From: Acidimicrobiales bacterium
GTDB lineage: Bacteria; Actinomycetota; Acidimicrobiia; Acidimicrobiales; SZUA-35
Assembly: GCA_020630065.1 (NCBI GenBank)
Contig: JAHDCC010000003.1
Location: forward strand, 1 to 64,000
DNA length: 64,000 bases
Direction of reading: 5' to 3'
Every line of letters starts with the position of its first letter. The first letter of the stretch is position 1. Under the pieces are notes generated by a model, which worked only from the letters and a program-made list of their open reading frames with translations, did no database searches and was not told where the DNA came from. The translations under genes and the position numbers were made by a program. Below, piece by piece: positions 17,478 to 26,348 of this stretch.

Positions 17478-18071
17478 ATGTACTCTAGGAGGGTTGGCCT
17501 ACTCGGTGGCACCTTTGATCCGCCACATATCGGTCATTTGGTTGCTGCTATTCATGTTCAAACCTCGCTCGAACTAGACGAGGTGCGGCTAGTCGTCGCC
17601 AACCATCCTTGGCAAAAAGAGGGCAGCCGAGAGATCACTGAAGCGGAACAACGCTTAGCTATGGCGACCGCGGCAGCTGAAGCTTGTGAAGTTGAGGCGA
17701 TAGTGGCGTCCGACATCGAACTACGCATCGGTGGTCCCAGCTACATGGTGAACACGCTCGAACGGTTGCAGGTCGACGAGCCACATACCAGCTTTCTGAC
17801 CATTGTTGGTGCTGATGCCGCCAACGATCTCGATACCTGGCACAAGACTGATCGCCTGAAAGAAAGCGCCGAGTTCGTGGTCGTGAACCGTCCCGGATAT
17901 TCAGCGCCCGATATTGAGGGCTGGGCGCATCAAACTGTAGAGATCCCGGCTATAGATTTGTCGAGTTCTGATATTCGAAAGATGGTTTTTGAGCAGAAAC
18001 CGATCTCGTTTCTAACGCCCCCTCAGGTCATGCAACACATCGAGGCTCAGGGGCTCTATCGTCTAGGGTAG
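17478..18071 (+). CDS. nadD: Nicotinate-nucleotide adenylyltransferase
   Basis: A 197-residue NadD, which joins nicotinate mononucleotide and ATP to deamido-NAD in NAD synthesis. The nucleotidyltransferase motif GLLGGTFDPPHIGHL (7-21) is at the N-terminus. PxWQK (NHPWQKE), the GADAANDLDTWHK segment and the C-terminal IDLSSSDIRKMV (the ISSTxIR motif) follow. The ATG at 17478 places the motif at the usual distance. The stop shares a base with the next gene, and nadD, the LCP-like gene and rsfS run together as in many actinobacteria. Confidence 0.96.
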   Translation: MYSRRVGLLGGTFDPPHIGHLVAAIHVQTSLELDEVRLVVANHPWQKEGSREITEAEQRLAMATAAAEACEVEAIVASDIELRIGGPSYMVNTLERLQVDEPHTSFLTIVGADAANDLDTWHKTDRLKESAEFVVVNRPGYSAPDIEGWAHQTVEIPAIDLSSSDIRKMVFEQKPISFLTPPQVMQHIEAQGLYRLG

Positions 18072-19150
18072 TGAACTGGCCCGCCGTACTCCAGACAAAG
18101 ACTCGTCGCGTGTTTGCGCTTTTCGCGTTGGCAGAACTCTCGCTTGTATTAGCTATCCCTTTCTTGGCGGTGGCTGGGGTTCACGCGGTGCTCGAAAGCC
18201 GGACCGGGGCCTTTGTGCAGCAGGTTGGTCCGACCGAGCCTGGCTGGCGGGCACTGGTCGAGCCCAGCTCGGTAGTAGCGATCGTTGAGCGATATGAAGG
18301 GCAGACAACCGGTGTCACGTTGATTGTGCACGAACAGGGTGTGCAAGGTGGCGCCATTGTTGTTGTGCCAGGGAACGTGATGCTGGGGGACACCAAGATA
18401 GAAGACTTACCTCTAGAGGTTGTGATACCGGCTATGTCCGAAACTCTTAAACTCCGTATCGACCAGACCGGTGTCGTTGATGAAACAATGTGGCCTGAAA
18501 TCGTAGGTACACAGACATACACCGTCGACAACACAGATCTGGTGGATGGCGGTACTGGTCAATCGTTCACGGTCGGCGAAGTAACCTTGAGCGGAGAAAA
18601 TGTCGGGGACTTTATTGGTAGTAGGGAATCGTCGGCTAATTCAGCAGTACTTCTCTCTCGCAGGCTTACGTTCTGGTCTGCGGTAATCGAATCTCCACCC
18701 GCGTCGAACCATCTAGTCGCTTCGGTCGCTCGCTCGTTGACACAAGGCAATGTCGACATCTTTGAATTTCCTGCACAGCGTGACCAGAAAAGCCTTGTCC
18801 TGGATGAACAAAACGTGCCGGAACTGGTGTCGCGCGCCGTTCCGTTCCCAGCTGGAGCCGAACCTCATCATCGAATCCGGCTTCGTGTCCTTGACCGGAC
18901 AGGAGATGCAGACCTGCCAGCTATCGCCTCCCAGCTAGGGGCTGGTGGGTTTGAGGTTGTTGAAATGGGGAATGCCTCTGAATTTGACGATGGCCCGTCT
19001 GAACTGTTGGTTCCGTCGCAGTGGACGGGCCCAGACCCAGCCGCCCTCGTCGAATTTGTCGACGTCAGCTCAAAGGTCGAGTCGGTTGATATGGCCGAGT
19101 CGATAGCAACTCTGATAATCGGAGATGACTTCTCTTTGATTTCGGCCTAA
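18071..19150 (+). CDS. Degenerate LytR-CpsA-Psr-like membrane protein with LytR_C domain
   Basis: A 359-residue protein with one N-terminal membrane helix (VFALFALAELSLVLAIPFLAVAGVHAV). A middle region is weakly similar in layout to LCP wall-polymer ligases (VVAIVERYEG..GGAIVVVPGNVML at the first strands, GEVTLSGENVGDFIGSRES where LCP proteins have LDGEQALAYVRSR, then LLSRRLTFWSAV). A LytR C-terminal-like domain follows (HHRIRLRVLDRTGDADLPAIASQLGAGGFEVVEMGNASEF..IATLIIGDDFS). The catalytic Arg/Asp residues of active LCP enzymes are not apparent. The position between nadD and rsfS is where actinobacteria keep an LCP gene, which supports the call. It is probably an inactive relative; family membership is inferred. 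Confidence 0.6.
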   Translation: MNWPAVLQTKTRRVFALFALAELSLVLAIPFLAVAGVHAVLESRTGAFVQQVGPTEPGWRALVEPSSVVAIVERYEGQTTGVTLIVHEQGVQGGAIVVVPGNVMLGDTKIEDLPLEVVIPAMSETLKLRIDQTGVVDETMWPEIVGTQTYTVDNTDLVDGGTGQSFTVGEVTLSGENVGDFIGSRESSANSAVLLSRRLTFWSAVIESPPASNHLVASVARSLTQGNVDIFEFPAQRDQKSLVLDEQNVPELVSRAVPFPAGAEPHHRIRLRVLDRTGDADLPAIASQLGAGGFEVVEMGNASEFDDGPSELLVPSQWTGPDPAALVEFVDVSSKVESVDMAESIATLIIGDDFSLISA

Positions 19151-19186
19151 CGTGGAACCACGGCGAATCACGTCTGGCAGTAAAAG

Positions 19187-19627
19187 TTGGAGCGGAAACT
19201 GAGCAACGAAGAAGACCAGCAGGCTAAAACAGAGAAACCGGGTGACGAGTTGCAAACCTGGGTTCGAGTTTGCAAGGAAGCGGCCGAAGAGAAACTTGCT
19301 AAAGACACGCGTGCCTTCTATGTGGGTGATGTCCTAGGTATCAGTGACTGGTTTGTGGTCGCCTCAGGATCGAGCGATCGGCAGGTTCGAGCGATCGTCG
19401 ACGAGGTCGAAGAGAAGCTAGCGCTAGCTGGGGGTCCGAAACCAATTCGGATCGAAGGTAAATCGCAACTTAGTTGGGTTTTGATGGACTACGGCATGAT
19501 TGTGGTTCACGTATTCACAGAAGAAGCGCGCGCCTATTACGACCTGGATCGCCTGTGGAGTGACGTACCTCAACTCGACACGGAATCTTCGGCTGTTGCG
19601 AAGACCCCGGCCTCAACCAAGGTGTAA
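19187..19627 (+). CDS. rsfS: Ribosomal silencing factor RsfS
   Basis: A RsfS/Iojap-family protein that binds L14 on the 50S subunit and blocks subunit joining when nutrients are scarce. The conserved core is CKEAAEEKLAKDTRAFYVGDVLGISDWFVVASGSSDRQVRAIVDEVEEKL followed by EGKSQLSWVLMDYGMIVVHVFTEEARAYYDLDRLWSD, which is the full domain. The start is uncertain: TTG at 19187 gives 146 residues with about 24 residues before the domain. It is the last gene of the nadD unit and converges on leuS with only 13 bases between stops. Confidence 0.94.
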   Translation: MERKLSNEEDQQAKTEKPGDELQTWVRVCKEAAEEKLAKDTRAFYVGDVLGISDWFVVASGSSDRQVRAIVDEVEEKLALAGGPKPIRIEGKSQLSWVLMDYGMIVVHVFTEEARAYYDLDRLWSDVPQLDTESSAVAKTPASTKV

Positions 19628-19640
19628 TTCGTTTCGCTCG

Positions 19641-22181
19641 TTATGAGACTATGTTGACGATCTTTGGTGCACGTACGATTGTCTTCTTTGGAGTGCCTCC
19701 AGCAAGTTGACGAATGACGGGCTCCGATGCCAATGCCAACGCTTCTGCATCCTGTTCTGAAATATCTACGCTCACTTCGATCTTGTCTCGGAGTTTGCCG
19801 TTCACCTGAACAATCATTGTGACCGTCTCGGACTTCAACTTGTCTGGATCAGCGACCGGCCACTGCTGCTGATGAATGTGGGCACCGTCGTGACGGTGGG
19901 TCCATAACTCTGCGGTAATATGCGGCACTGCAGGTGCCATTGTCAGTAACAGGGAATCGACCGCAAAAGCCGTTGTGTGATCGTGAGGGCCGTCTTCGGA
20001 CTGTACATACTTGTACAGCAGATTTGTGAACTCCATAAATGCCGCGACTGCGGTGTTGTATGACCAGCGCTCGTAGTCGGATGTGACCTTGTCGATAAAA
20101 CGATGAGTTGCAGCTTCGATCTCGTTGTCGGCTTTGGTTGCAGCTCCAGTGCGAACCTTTGGTAGTTGGTCCGTTTCAGTTCGCGCTAAGCGCCACACTC
20201 GGTTTAGGAAACGATGGCAGCCGTCAAGTCCAAAGTCCTCCCAGTCGACATCTTCGGCCGGTGGTTTGACTTGCATGTGGGCTAATCGAAGGGTGTCTGA
20301 ACCTTGACTGTCGATTATTGCTTCAGGGGCAATGACGTTACCTTTTGACTTCGACATTTTTGTGCCGCCCAGCTTGACCATCCCTTGAGTGAAAAGTCGT
20401 TTGAACGGTTCTCTCAAATCTTTAGGTGCGATGCCGAGATCGGCTAACGCCTTCGTGAAGAACCGGGCGTACATCAAATGCAGAATGGCGTGTTCAACGC
20501 CACCGATGTATTGATCCACCGGCAACCAATCACCGACCGCATTCATATCGAACGCGGCATCGGTGTTTGTTGGGTCGGCAAACCTCAGGAAGTACCACGA
20601 CGAATCGACGAAGGTATCCATCGTGTCTGTCTCGCGTCGAGCTGGACCTTCGCAGGTCGGGCATTCAGTTACTAAGAACTCGTCACTGTTGAGAAGCGGT
20701 GACTGGCCGGTCGGGGTGAATTCGACCTCGTCCGGTGCCAGTACAGGCAGCGAAGTTTCTGCGACGGGTTGGACCCCGCAGTTGTCGCAGTACACCATCG
20801 GAATCGGGCATCCCCAGAACCGTTGGCGAGAAAGTAGCCAGTCACGAAGTCGGTAGTTGACTTTCTGTTCGCCGAGTTGTTGCTCTTCTAGCCACGCGAT
20901 CGCTTTCTTTTTGGCGTCAGTGATTTCCAAGCCGTCTAGCCACTCGCTGTTGACCGAAGGCCCGTCACCGGTATATGCCTTTCCTTCAAAGTCGGCTGGA
21001 GGTTCGATGGTTCGAATAATTTCTAGTCCGTGTGCTTCGGCGAAATCCCAGTCCCGTTGGTCCTGTCCGGGAACAGCCATAATGGCGCCAGTTCCGTAGG
21101 TGGTAAGGACATAGTCTGCTAGATACAGTGGCACAGTTTTGCCGGTGAATGGGTTGACGAGGTGGGTGCCGGTGAAAACCCCTCGTTTGGTGATTTCGCC
21201 GTCGTTGGAAAGGCGGTCGATTTCGGATTTGCCGGCTACGTCGGCTTGGAACGCGGCTACGGCGTCTTTGTTTTCAGGAGTGGTTACTGCGTCGACCATC
21301 GAATGTTCGGGAGCCATGACCGCGAACGTCATGCCGAAGCTGGTATCAGGTCGTGTGGTGAAGACTCGGACCGGTTCAATATCGGTTCTTGGTTTACCGT
21401 TGGCGTCTGCGACTGGCAGTCCGAATTCGGCGCCCTCTGAGCGCCCAATCCAGTTTTGCTGCATGGTCTTGACTTTGTTTGGCCATTCCAGGCCCTCGAT
21501 GTCGTCCAGTAGTTCCTGGGCGTAGTCAGTGATCTTGTAAAACCATTGTTCCATGTCTCGGCGTTCGACAATGTCGCCAGAACGGTCACATGTTCCGTCA
21601 GCGTTGACTTGTTCGTTGGCGAGAACGGTTTGGCATCCCGGACACCAGTTCACGGGCGAATTACCTCGGTAAACCAGCCCTGCTTCGTAGAACTTCAAAA
21701 ATATCCATTGGGTCCAACGGATGTACTCGGGGTCGTGGCTTGTGACCATTCTGCGCCAGTCGTAGCTGGCACCGATTCGTTTCAGTGAGCTTGATAGCTC
21801 TTCGATTCTCTCATCGGTGAAAACGCGGGGATGGATACCACTTTTGATGGCGGCATTCTCTGCTGGTAAACCGAACGAATCAAAACCGATTGGGGATAGG
21901 ACGGCGTCGCCTTGCATCGTCCGGTATCGGGTTAGAAGATCACCGAAGGTGTAGTTGCGTACGTGGCCTTGATGGGCTGGCCCGCTGGGGTAGGGGTACA
22001 TACATAACACGTAGTACCGGGGCCTTGGGTCATCATTGTTGACTTCGTAGGTGCCGTTATCGACCCAGTATTGTTGCCAGCGTGGTTCGATATCGGTCGG
22101 AACGTAGCCAAGTCGGTCATGAGCTGGGGTTTCATGAGTCGAGTGGTTGTCTGGTTGGTCGGTTTGAGAACTTTCGGCCAT
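19641..22181 (-). CDS. leuS: Leucyl-tRNA synthetase
   Basis: An 846-residue class I leucyl-tRNA synthetase. The HIGH motif appears as PSGPAHQGH (65-73) and KMSKS at 608-612. The editing (CP1) domain carries TTRPDTSFG and the [19 protein letters not shown] segment. The zinc/cysteine segments [14 protein letters not shown] and CDNCG are present, as is the C-terminal anticodon-binding and LeuRS-C region ([14 protein letters not shown]). The length is typical of bacterial LeuRS. It is monocistronic and convergent with rsfS. I see no T-box-like leader in the short upstream region. Confidence 0.98.
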   Translation of the reverse strand: MAESSQTDQPDNHSTHETPAHDRLGYVPTDIEPRWQQYWVDNGTYEVNNDDPRPRYYVLCMYPYPSGPAHQGHVRNYTFGDLLTRYRTMQGDAVLSPIGFDSFGLPAENAAIKSGIHPRVFTDERIEELSSSLKRIGASYDWRRMVTSHDPEYIRWTQWIFLKFYEAGLVYRGNSPVNWCPGCQTVLANEQVNADGTCDRSGDIVERRDMEQWFYKITDYAQELLDDIEGLEWPNKVKTMQQNWIGRSEGAEFGLPVADANGKPRTDIEPVRVFTTRPDTSFGMTFAVMAPEHSMVDAVTTPENKDAVAAFQADVAGKSEIDRLSNDGEITKRGVFTGTHLVNPFTGKTVPLYLADYVLTTYGTGAIMAVPGQDQRDWDFAEAHGLEIIRTIEPPADFEGKAYTGDGPSVNSEWLDGLEITDAKKKAIAWLEEQQLGEQKVNYRLRDWLLSRQRFWGCPIPMVYCDNCGVQPVAETSLPVLAPDEVEFTPTGQSPLLNSDEFLVTECPTCEGPARRETDTMDTFVDSSWYFLRFADPTNTDAAFDMNAVGDWLPVDQYIGGVEHAILHLMYARFFTKALADLGIAPKDLREPFKRLFTQGMVKLGGTKMSKSKGNVIAPEAIIDSQGSDTLRLAHMQVKPPAEDVDWEDFGLDGCHRFLNRVWRLARTETDQLPKVRTGAATKADNEIEAATHRFIDKVTSDYERWSYNTAVAAFMEFTNLLYKYVQSEDGPHDHTTAFAVDSLLLTMAPAVPHITAELWTHRHDGAHIHQQQWPVADPDKLKSETVTMIVQVNGKLRDKIEVSVDISEQDAEALALASEPVIRQLAGGTPKKTIVRAPKIVNIVS

Positions 22182-22336
22182 GGCGACAGGTTAACGAGAT
22201 TCGGCGTTGCTCGGCGAGATATTTCACCTATAGGGCGTCGGTGTAACGAGTCTGTCGTGGCGTCTACCAAGAATGAAAGTCCAAACTAAAATGACAGTGA
22301 CTTGCAAAACTGAAGTTGGTTTCGTACGATGTTGGT

Positions 22337-23206
22337 ATGGACACCGAACTCGTCACACTGGCATCTGTCACCGAGCTATTAGAAATTACGTTGGCCCCCA
22401 TTCTCGTAATCGAGCTTGTTATTCTTTGGCGTCGAGGAATGTTTCGCTGGAACCAGCGGACAAAGGAAATGCTCACTAACGTCTTCTCAATAGTCTTTCT
22501 CTACGCAGGTGCCCTGTCGACCTACTTGCTGTGGGAACGACTTTTTGCATCCATCAACGTCGTTCTCCCATACCGGATACCCGTCAACTGGTTAACAATT
22601 GTGCTAGCGATCCTGATCGCCGACTTTATCTATTACTGGGAACACCGACTTGAACACGAAAAACGTGGATTATGGGCGATGTGGCATTCAGTCCACCACA
22701 GCTCGCCCGTCTACGACATCACTACAAGTCTGCGGCTCGGGTTTTTCGACGGCATGTTAACCACCGTGTTCTATATCCCCATGATTTTGCTGGGATTTGA
22801 ACCCATCGTGGTGGCCGCAGCCAGTGCTTTTGTCATCGGCTATCAAACTTGGATACACACCGAGCTAATTCAACGGATGCCCCGATGGTTTGAGGCGGTA
22901 TTTAATACGCCATCTCACCATCGAGCCCACCACGGGGCAGACGAACTTTACCTCGACAAAAACTATGGGGCAGTGCTCATCGTATGGGACCGGCTCTTTG
23001 GGACGTTCCAACGAGAAGAGTTTCGAGCAACCTACGGCCTGACCAAACAGATCGAATCCTCCAACCCGCTAGACGTCCAGTTTTACGAACTCCGATCCCT
23101 CGTTTCAGATCTCCGACAAGATAGTTCCTGGTCGGTTCGCTGGCAGCGATTTTGGAGTCGCCCGGGTTGGCAGCCCAAGCCGTCGCCCATCGACACGCTG
23201 GTATAA
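22337..23206 (+). CDS. Fatty acid hydroxylase / sterol desaturase family protein
   Basis: An integral membrane di-iron enzyme of the fatty acid hydroxylase superfamily. All histidine clusters are visible: EHRLEH (102-107), HSVHHSS (117-123), HTELIQ (~176) and PSHHRAHHGAD (~197-206). Four or five hydrophobic segments place the active site at the cytoplasmic face. The ATG at 22337 (MDTELV) is chosen over an upstream TTG at 22316. Members hydroxylate or desaturate sterols, carotenoids or alkyl lipids; the substrate here cannot be told. It is divergent from leuS and is followed by a VOC gene about 100 bases on. Confidence 0.88.
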   Translation: MDTELVTLASVTELLEITLAPILVIELVILWRRGMFRWNQRTKEMLTNVFSIVFLYAGALSTYLLWERLFASINVVLPYRIPVNWLTIVLAILIADFIYYWEHRLEHEKRGLWAMWHSVHHSSPVYDITTSLRLGFFDGMLTTVFYIPMILLGFEPIVVAAASAFVIGYQTWIHTELIQRMPRWFEAVFNTPSHHRAHHGADELYLDKNYGAVLIVWDRLFGTFQREEFRATYGLTKQIESSNPLDVQFYELRSLVSDLRQDSSWSVRWQRFWSRPGWQPKPSPIDTLV

Positions 23207-23310
23207 GTTCGCTTAGATGTGACCACGTTGTCGAAACGGGCAACTCGCCAAACGCGTCTCTGGCATCCATCAAGCCTAGGATGTGTGGGCCAGCTAGTTA
23301 GGGGAGCGAC

Positions 23311-24081
23311 ATGCCAATACGTGACGGTTACAAACAGGGAACACCCTGCTGGGTCGACATGACCACAGACGATCTCGAACAATCGAAAGAGTTCTACACC
23401 GCGGTATTCGGTTGGGAGTACACCGAACAGTCGTTTGGGGGAAGTGCGGTCTACACCTCTGCGCTCAAGAATGGCAAGAAAGTCGCCGGTCTGATGCAAC
23501 AAAGCCCTGAACAGATTGACCACGGTCCGCCACCTGCATGGAACACTTACATCGCCGTCGATGACGCGGGCGTGATCACAGGTCGGGTCGACGGTTTAGG
23601 AGGCCAAGTTCTGATGCCTCCAGTCGAACTGCCATCGATGGGAAAGATGGCCGCGGTAGCAGATCCAGCAAACGCCATAGTCGGACTATGGCAGCCCAAA
23701 GACCATATTGGAGCTGAGCTGGTGAACGAGCCCGGTTCGCTGATCTGGAACGAACTAATCACCGACGACGTGGCCAAAGTTTCAGATTACTTCGAAAGCC
23801 TGTTCGGATGGGCAACAAACGAAATAGAAACGCCGACCGGACCGTACACCCTAGTTGAGGTTGATGGCGAAACCGTTGGCGGTATTGTCGCAAAACGAAG
23901 TCCCGGAGAGAATCACTGGGAAACCTACTTCGCAGTCGAAAACCTAGAAGAGATGCTAGCGATCGTTGGCGGAGCAGGCGGAATAATTGACGAACCAACC
24001 GACATTGGGTTCGGTCTGATCGCTCCCGTCGAAGATCCCCAAGGCGCAATATTTCACGTAATGCAGCCATCTTCTAGTTAA
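23311..24081 (+). CDS. VOC (glyoxalase/dioxygenase superfamily) two-domain protein
   Basis: A 256-residue protein with two vicinal-oxygen-chelate domains. Domain 1 (~8-125) begins PCWVDMTTDDLEQSKEFYTAVFGWEY. Domain 2 (~133-256) begins LIWNELITDDVAKVSDYFESLFGWAT and ends DPQGAIFHVMQP. The pattern matches the CFP32-like VOC proteins of actinobacteria (glyoxalase/bleomycin resistance type). A good GGGGAG site precedes the ATG. The reaction is unknown; the family includes metal-dependent and non-metal members. It converges on the anti-sigma gene, with two bases between the stops. Confidence 0.87.
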   Translation: MPIRDGYKQGTPCWVDMTTDDLEQSKEFYTAVFGWEYTEQSFGGSAVYTSALKNGKKVAGLMQQSPEQIDHGPPPAWNTYIAVDDAGVITGRVDGLGGQVLMPPVELPSMGKMAAVADPANAIVGLWQPKDHIGAELVNEPGSLIWNELITDDVAKVSDYFESLFGWATNEIETPTGPYTLVEVDGETVGGIVAKRSPGENHWETYFAVENLEEMLAIVGGAGGIIDEPTDIGFGLIAPVEDPQGAIFHVMQPSSS

Positions 24082-24083
24082 GT

Positions 24084-24776
24084 CTACTCTCCGAGAATTT
24101 CTCCGAGTAGGACCACGGTCCCTGGGGCCAAAGGGTCGGACTCTTCCTGGAGTGTCACCGAAAGCGTTGGATACGTGGACGGTGATACCCCAGACCACAA
24201 CTCAATTTGAGTGTCACCGCCTCCTCGTAGGTGAAACGTGCCTGCGCTAATCCGGCTCTTGGGGCTTGGACGAACGAGCCATGCCTGATAGTAAGATCCT
24301 TCGGGCGCTGGCGGCAAATTTGTGACATCGAGAAGGATACGTAGACCATCATCGGTTCGGTCAAGTTTCGCGACCCCGGAAGCATCAGCGGCGTCTGGGG
24401 TTCCCGCCATAGCGACAACTTCGAACGAAGGCTGCGTAAGAGTTTGGGTGGCGAAAAACCCTCCGATAAGAAGAATCGAAGCAGCAACTGCACCCATCAC
24501 CGCGGCACCAAACGGCCTCGAGCGGCGGCTAGGGGCGTCAACGATCGAGGTCACGTTGTCTACACGTTGCTCTGGCTGGTTGCTGACTGAACGGTGTTGG
24601 GGTCGTTCTGGCGGGATTGTGGCCGCCGTAGCGCTGCCGGCCTCGGCTTGGATAGCCGCCAATATGTTGTCTTCGACTTCTGGTGATGCTTCAGCCCAAA
24701 CGGCATCATTAGACAACAGCGCCGATAGTTGTTCTAACTCTTCTGGAGTCGGTTCGTCTTCGTAGAAATCACTCAT
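24084..24776 (-). CDS. RskA-type membrane anti-sigma factor (second pair)
   Basis: A 230-residue anti-sigma factor with the same plan as the one at 13.5 kb: an acidic N-terminal part (SDFYEDEPTPEELEQLSALLSNDAVWAEASPEVEDNILAAIQ), one membrane helix (GAAVMGAVAASILLIGGFFA) and an extracytoplasmic RskA domain (DRTDDGLRILLDVTNLPPAPEGSYYQAWLVRPSPKSRISAGTFHLRGGGDTQIELWSG...). There is no zinc-binding HxxxCxxC motif. The frame is open much further upstream, but the ATG at 24776 overlaps the sigma stop by four bases, as expected for a coupled pair. The stimulus is unknown. Confidence 0.87.
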   Translation of the reverse strand: MSDFYEDEPTPEELEQLSALLSNDAVWAEASPEVEDNILAAIQAEAGSATAATIPPERPQHRSVSNQPEQRVDNVTSIVDAPSRRSRPFGAAVMGAVAASILLIGGFFATQTLTQPSFEVVAMAGTPDAADASGVAKLDRTDDGLRILLDVTNLPPAPEGSYYQAWLVRPSPKSRISAGTFHLRGGGDTQIELWSGVSPSTYPTLSVTLQEESDPLAPGTVVLLGEILGE

Positions 24777-25366
24777 TGTGGTCGCCCTTGTTGCTGAGTG
24801 GATGATGGTTGACTCGGGTCGTCCTGTAGGTGCTGAAGCATTGGTAGTAGTTTCCGGTGCGCACGGTGAGAGCGGGATTTCACCGTACCTAACGGAATGC
24901 CAAGTCGTTCCGAGATTTGACCGTGGGTGTACCCCATCATGTGGCCAAGCTTGATTACTTCTTGTTCCTCGACCGGTAGCCGTTGGATCGCCAAACGAAC
25001 TTCGTAGGCCTCCCACGCTGATTCCATCGTGCTGGATTCGACTGCGATGTCAATAATTTCGTCGTGATCACCTTTGGTAGGCCGCCGTTCCGCCCGAACT
25101 GCGTCGATCGCGGTTCGTCGAGCGATCGTATACAGCCATGGAGCGAAACTGCGGTTGGAATCAAACGTCTTAGCGGCCCGCCACGCTTTGGTGAATGTCT
25201 GTTGAACAATGTCATCAATGAGCGCTTGATCCGGGCCAACTACCGAACGGGCGACTGTGGCGACTGGGCGAGAAAACAGTTGGTAGATGTATCTGACTGA
25301 GCTTGTGTCACCGGCACGAAATCCTTCAAGCACATGCTCGGGGAGGGTTTTGGAGTCGGACGTCAT
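24773..25366 (-). CDS. ECF RNA polymerase sigma factor (second pair)
   Basis: An ECF sigma factor with region 2 (YIYQLFSRPVATVARSVVGPDQALIDDIVQQTFTKAWRAAKTFDSNRSFAPWLYTIARRTAIDAVR) and region 4 (LPVEEQEVIKLGHMMGYTHGQISERLGIPLGTVKSRSHRAHRKLLPML). With the ATG at 25366, preceded by GAGG ten bases away, it has 197 residues. In-frame alternatives upstream are a GTG at 25465 (with GGAG) and codons up to 25516. It is coupled to the anti-sigma gene and divergent from a secreted-repeat lipoprotein gene, which may be a target. Confidence 0.88.
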   Translation of the reverse strand: MTSDSKTLPEHVLEGFRAGDTSSVRYIYQLFSRPVATVARSVVGPDQALIDDIVQQTFTKAWRAAKTFDSNRSFAPWLYTIARRTAIDAVRAERRPTKGDHDEIIDIAVESSTMESAWEAYEVRLAIQRLPVEEQEVIKLGHMMGYTHGQISERLGIPLGTVKSRSHRAHRKLLPMLQHLQDDPSQPSSTQQQGRPQ

Positions 25367-25668
25367 CGACGTTAAGCCTCGCACATTTCGGCTGTGTTTA
25401 CTACAGCGCGAAGTCATATCTTCATCCGGTGCCACGCTGCTTTGGTTGGTGTACATGATCGTCACGGTGCTGTCTCCATGCGGTTTGTACCTTTCTATAC
25501 GCCGCCTGGGGTGCAAACGGTTCGAAGAATTTTGAGGAATTTCTTAGAGATATTTGCGTTATTCGCGAACCGGTAAGGCTGCGGGCCCGTAGTGGCTACT
25601 GAAACGTAACCAAGGTATACGGGACCCCGAAACGCTTGCGGAACTATTGCCACAAACTCAGGAGAGAA
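25367..25668. promoter_or_regulatory. Divergent promoter region between ECF sigma operon and lipoprotein gene
   Basis: About 300 bases without a convincing gene. On the minus strand CGAAC (complement at 25520-25524) and CGTATAG (complement at 25495-25501) are spaced roughly like an ECF promoter (GAAC then CGT). On the plus strand, GAAACGTAACC lies close to the lipoprotein start, near 25600. Both are weak matches and are proposed only as candidate autoregulated sites. Nothing else was seen. Confidence 0.35.
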
Positions 25669-26283
25669 ATGACTATGTTGAAGCGAACTAGGTTGATCGG
25701 ATTAGCAGCCGCAGCAGCGGTAGCCCTCGCCGCTTGTGGAGGATACGGCGATGATGACACCAACGCCGGTGTTTCGACGATTGATGCCGAATCAAACGGA
25801 TCTACCGCCGAGAGTGCAGCGACTTCCGAAGACACGTCTACCGTCGTCGCAACAGGCTCCTCCGAATTTGGTGACATTCTGGTCGGAGAAGGAGGCCTTT
25901 CGCTTTACGGGTTTACCGACGATGTCGATGGTCAGCCCACCTGTAGCGGCGGATGCGCTGACGCCTGGCCTGCGTTGATCGTTGAAGGTGACGATCTCCC
26001 GGCGGGTCTTGACCCTGAAATCTTCTCCATTGTGGAGGGAGCCGATGGGGCTAGCCAGCTCAAGGCTGGAAAGTGGCCGCTGTATTTCTTTGCTGGCGAC
26101 TCCGAAGCGGGCCAGGTGAACGGACAGAACTCTGGCGGCGTTTGGTTTGTCGTCTCCCCAGACGGATCACTGATCAAAGAGGCTGAGGTAGCTGACACCG
26201 CCATCGAGGATTCCAATCAGGCGGCAGAAACTGCCACTGACGGTTCCGCCGACGATAAACCTGCAGGAACGGCTGGCTACTAG
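25669..26283 (+). CDS. Lipoprotein with COG4315-type secreted repeats
   Basis: A lipoprotein of about 204 residues. The signal peptide MLKRTRLIGLAAAAAVALAAC ends in a lipobox (ALAAC). A Ser/Thr/Asp-rich linker (~25-65) follows, then a PF03640-type domain: LVGEGGLSLYGFTDDVDGQPTCSGGCADAWPALIVEGDDLPAG, and the second half QLKAGKWPLYFFAGDSEAGQVNGQNSGGVWFVVSPDG. The CxxxCxxxWP motif is typical of this uncharacterised family. Two ATGs (25669, 25675) fit the GGAGAG site. A Thr/Ser/Asp tail ends in GTAGY. It is anchored to the outer membrane face; the function is unknown. The gene is divergent from the ECF operon and ends at a terminator. Confidence 0.87.
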   Translation: MTMLKRTRLIGLAAAAAVALAACGGYGDDDTNAGVSTIDAESNGSTAESAATSEDTSTVVATGSSEFGDILVGEGGLSLYGFTDDVDGQPTCSGGCADAWPALIVEGDDLPAGLDPEIFSIVEGADGASQLKAGKWPLYFFAGDSEAGQVNGQNSGGVWFVVSPDGSLIKEAEVADTAIEDSNQAAETATDGSADDKPAGTAGY

Positions 26284-26299
26284 GTTTATCGTTGAAGGC

Positions 26300-26344
26300 A
26301 AGGAAGGCAGCTGGCGGCTAGGTCTTTGGCTAGCTGCCTTCCTT
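26300..26344. terminator. Hairpin between convergent genes
   Basis: A 13-base stem (AAGGAAGGCAGCT at 26300-26312 with its complement at 26332-26344) and a 19-base loop. It separates the lipoprotein gene from the convergent FtsX-type permease gene, so it can serve both strands. Confidence 0.8.
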
Positions 26345-26348
26345 CGTG

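Noticed and set aside
22182-22336. T-box or leucine riboswitch before leuS
   Set aside because: The gap is only about 150 bases, shared with a divergent gene. I found no T-box sequence (TGGNACCGCG) or specifier-stem structure.
24777-25016. Upstream extension of the second anti-sigma gene
   Set aside because: This part overlaps the sigma gene in another frame. The ATG at 24776 gives the standard 4-base overlap of coupled pairs.
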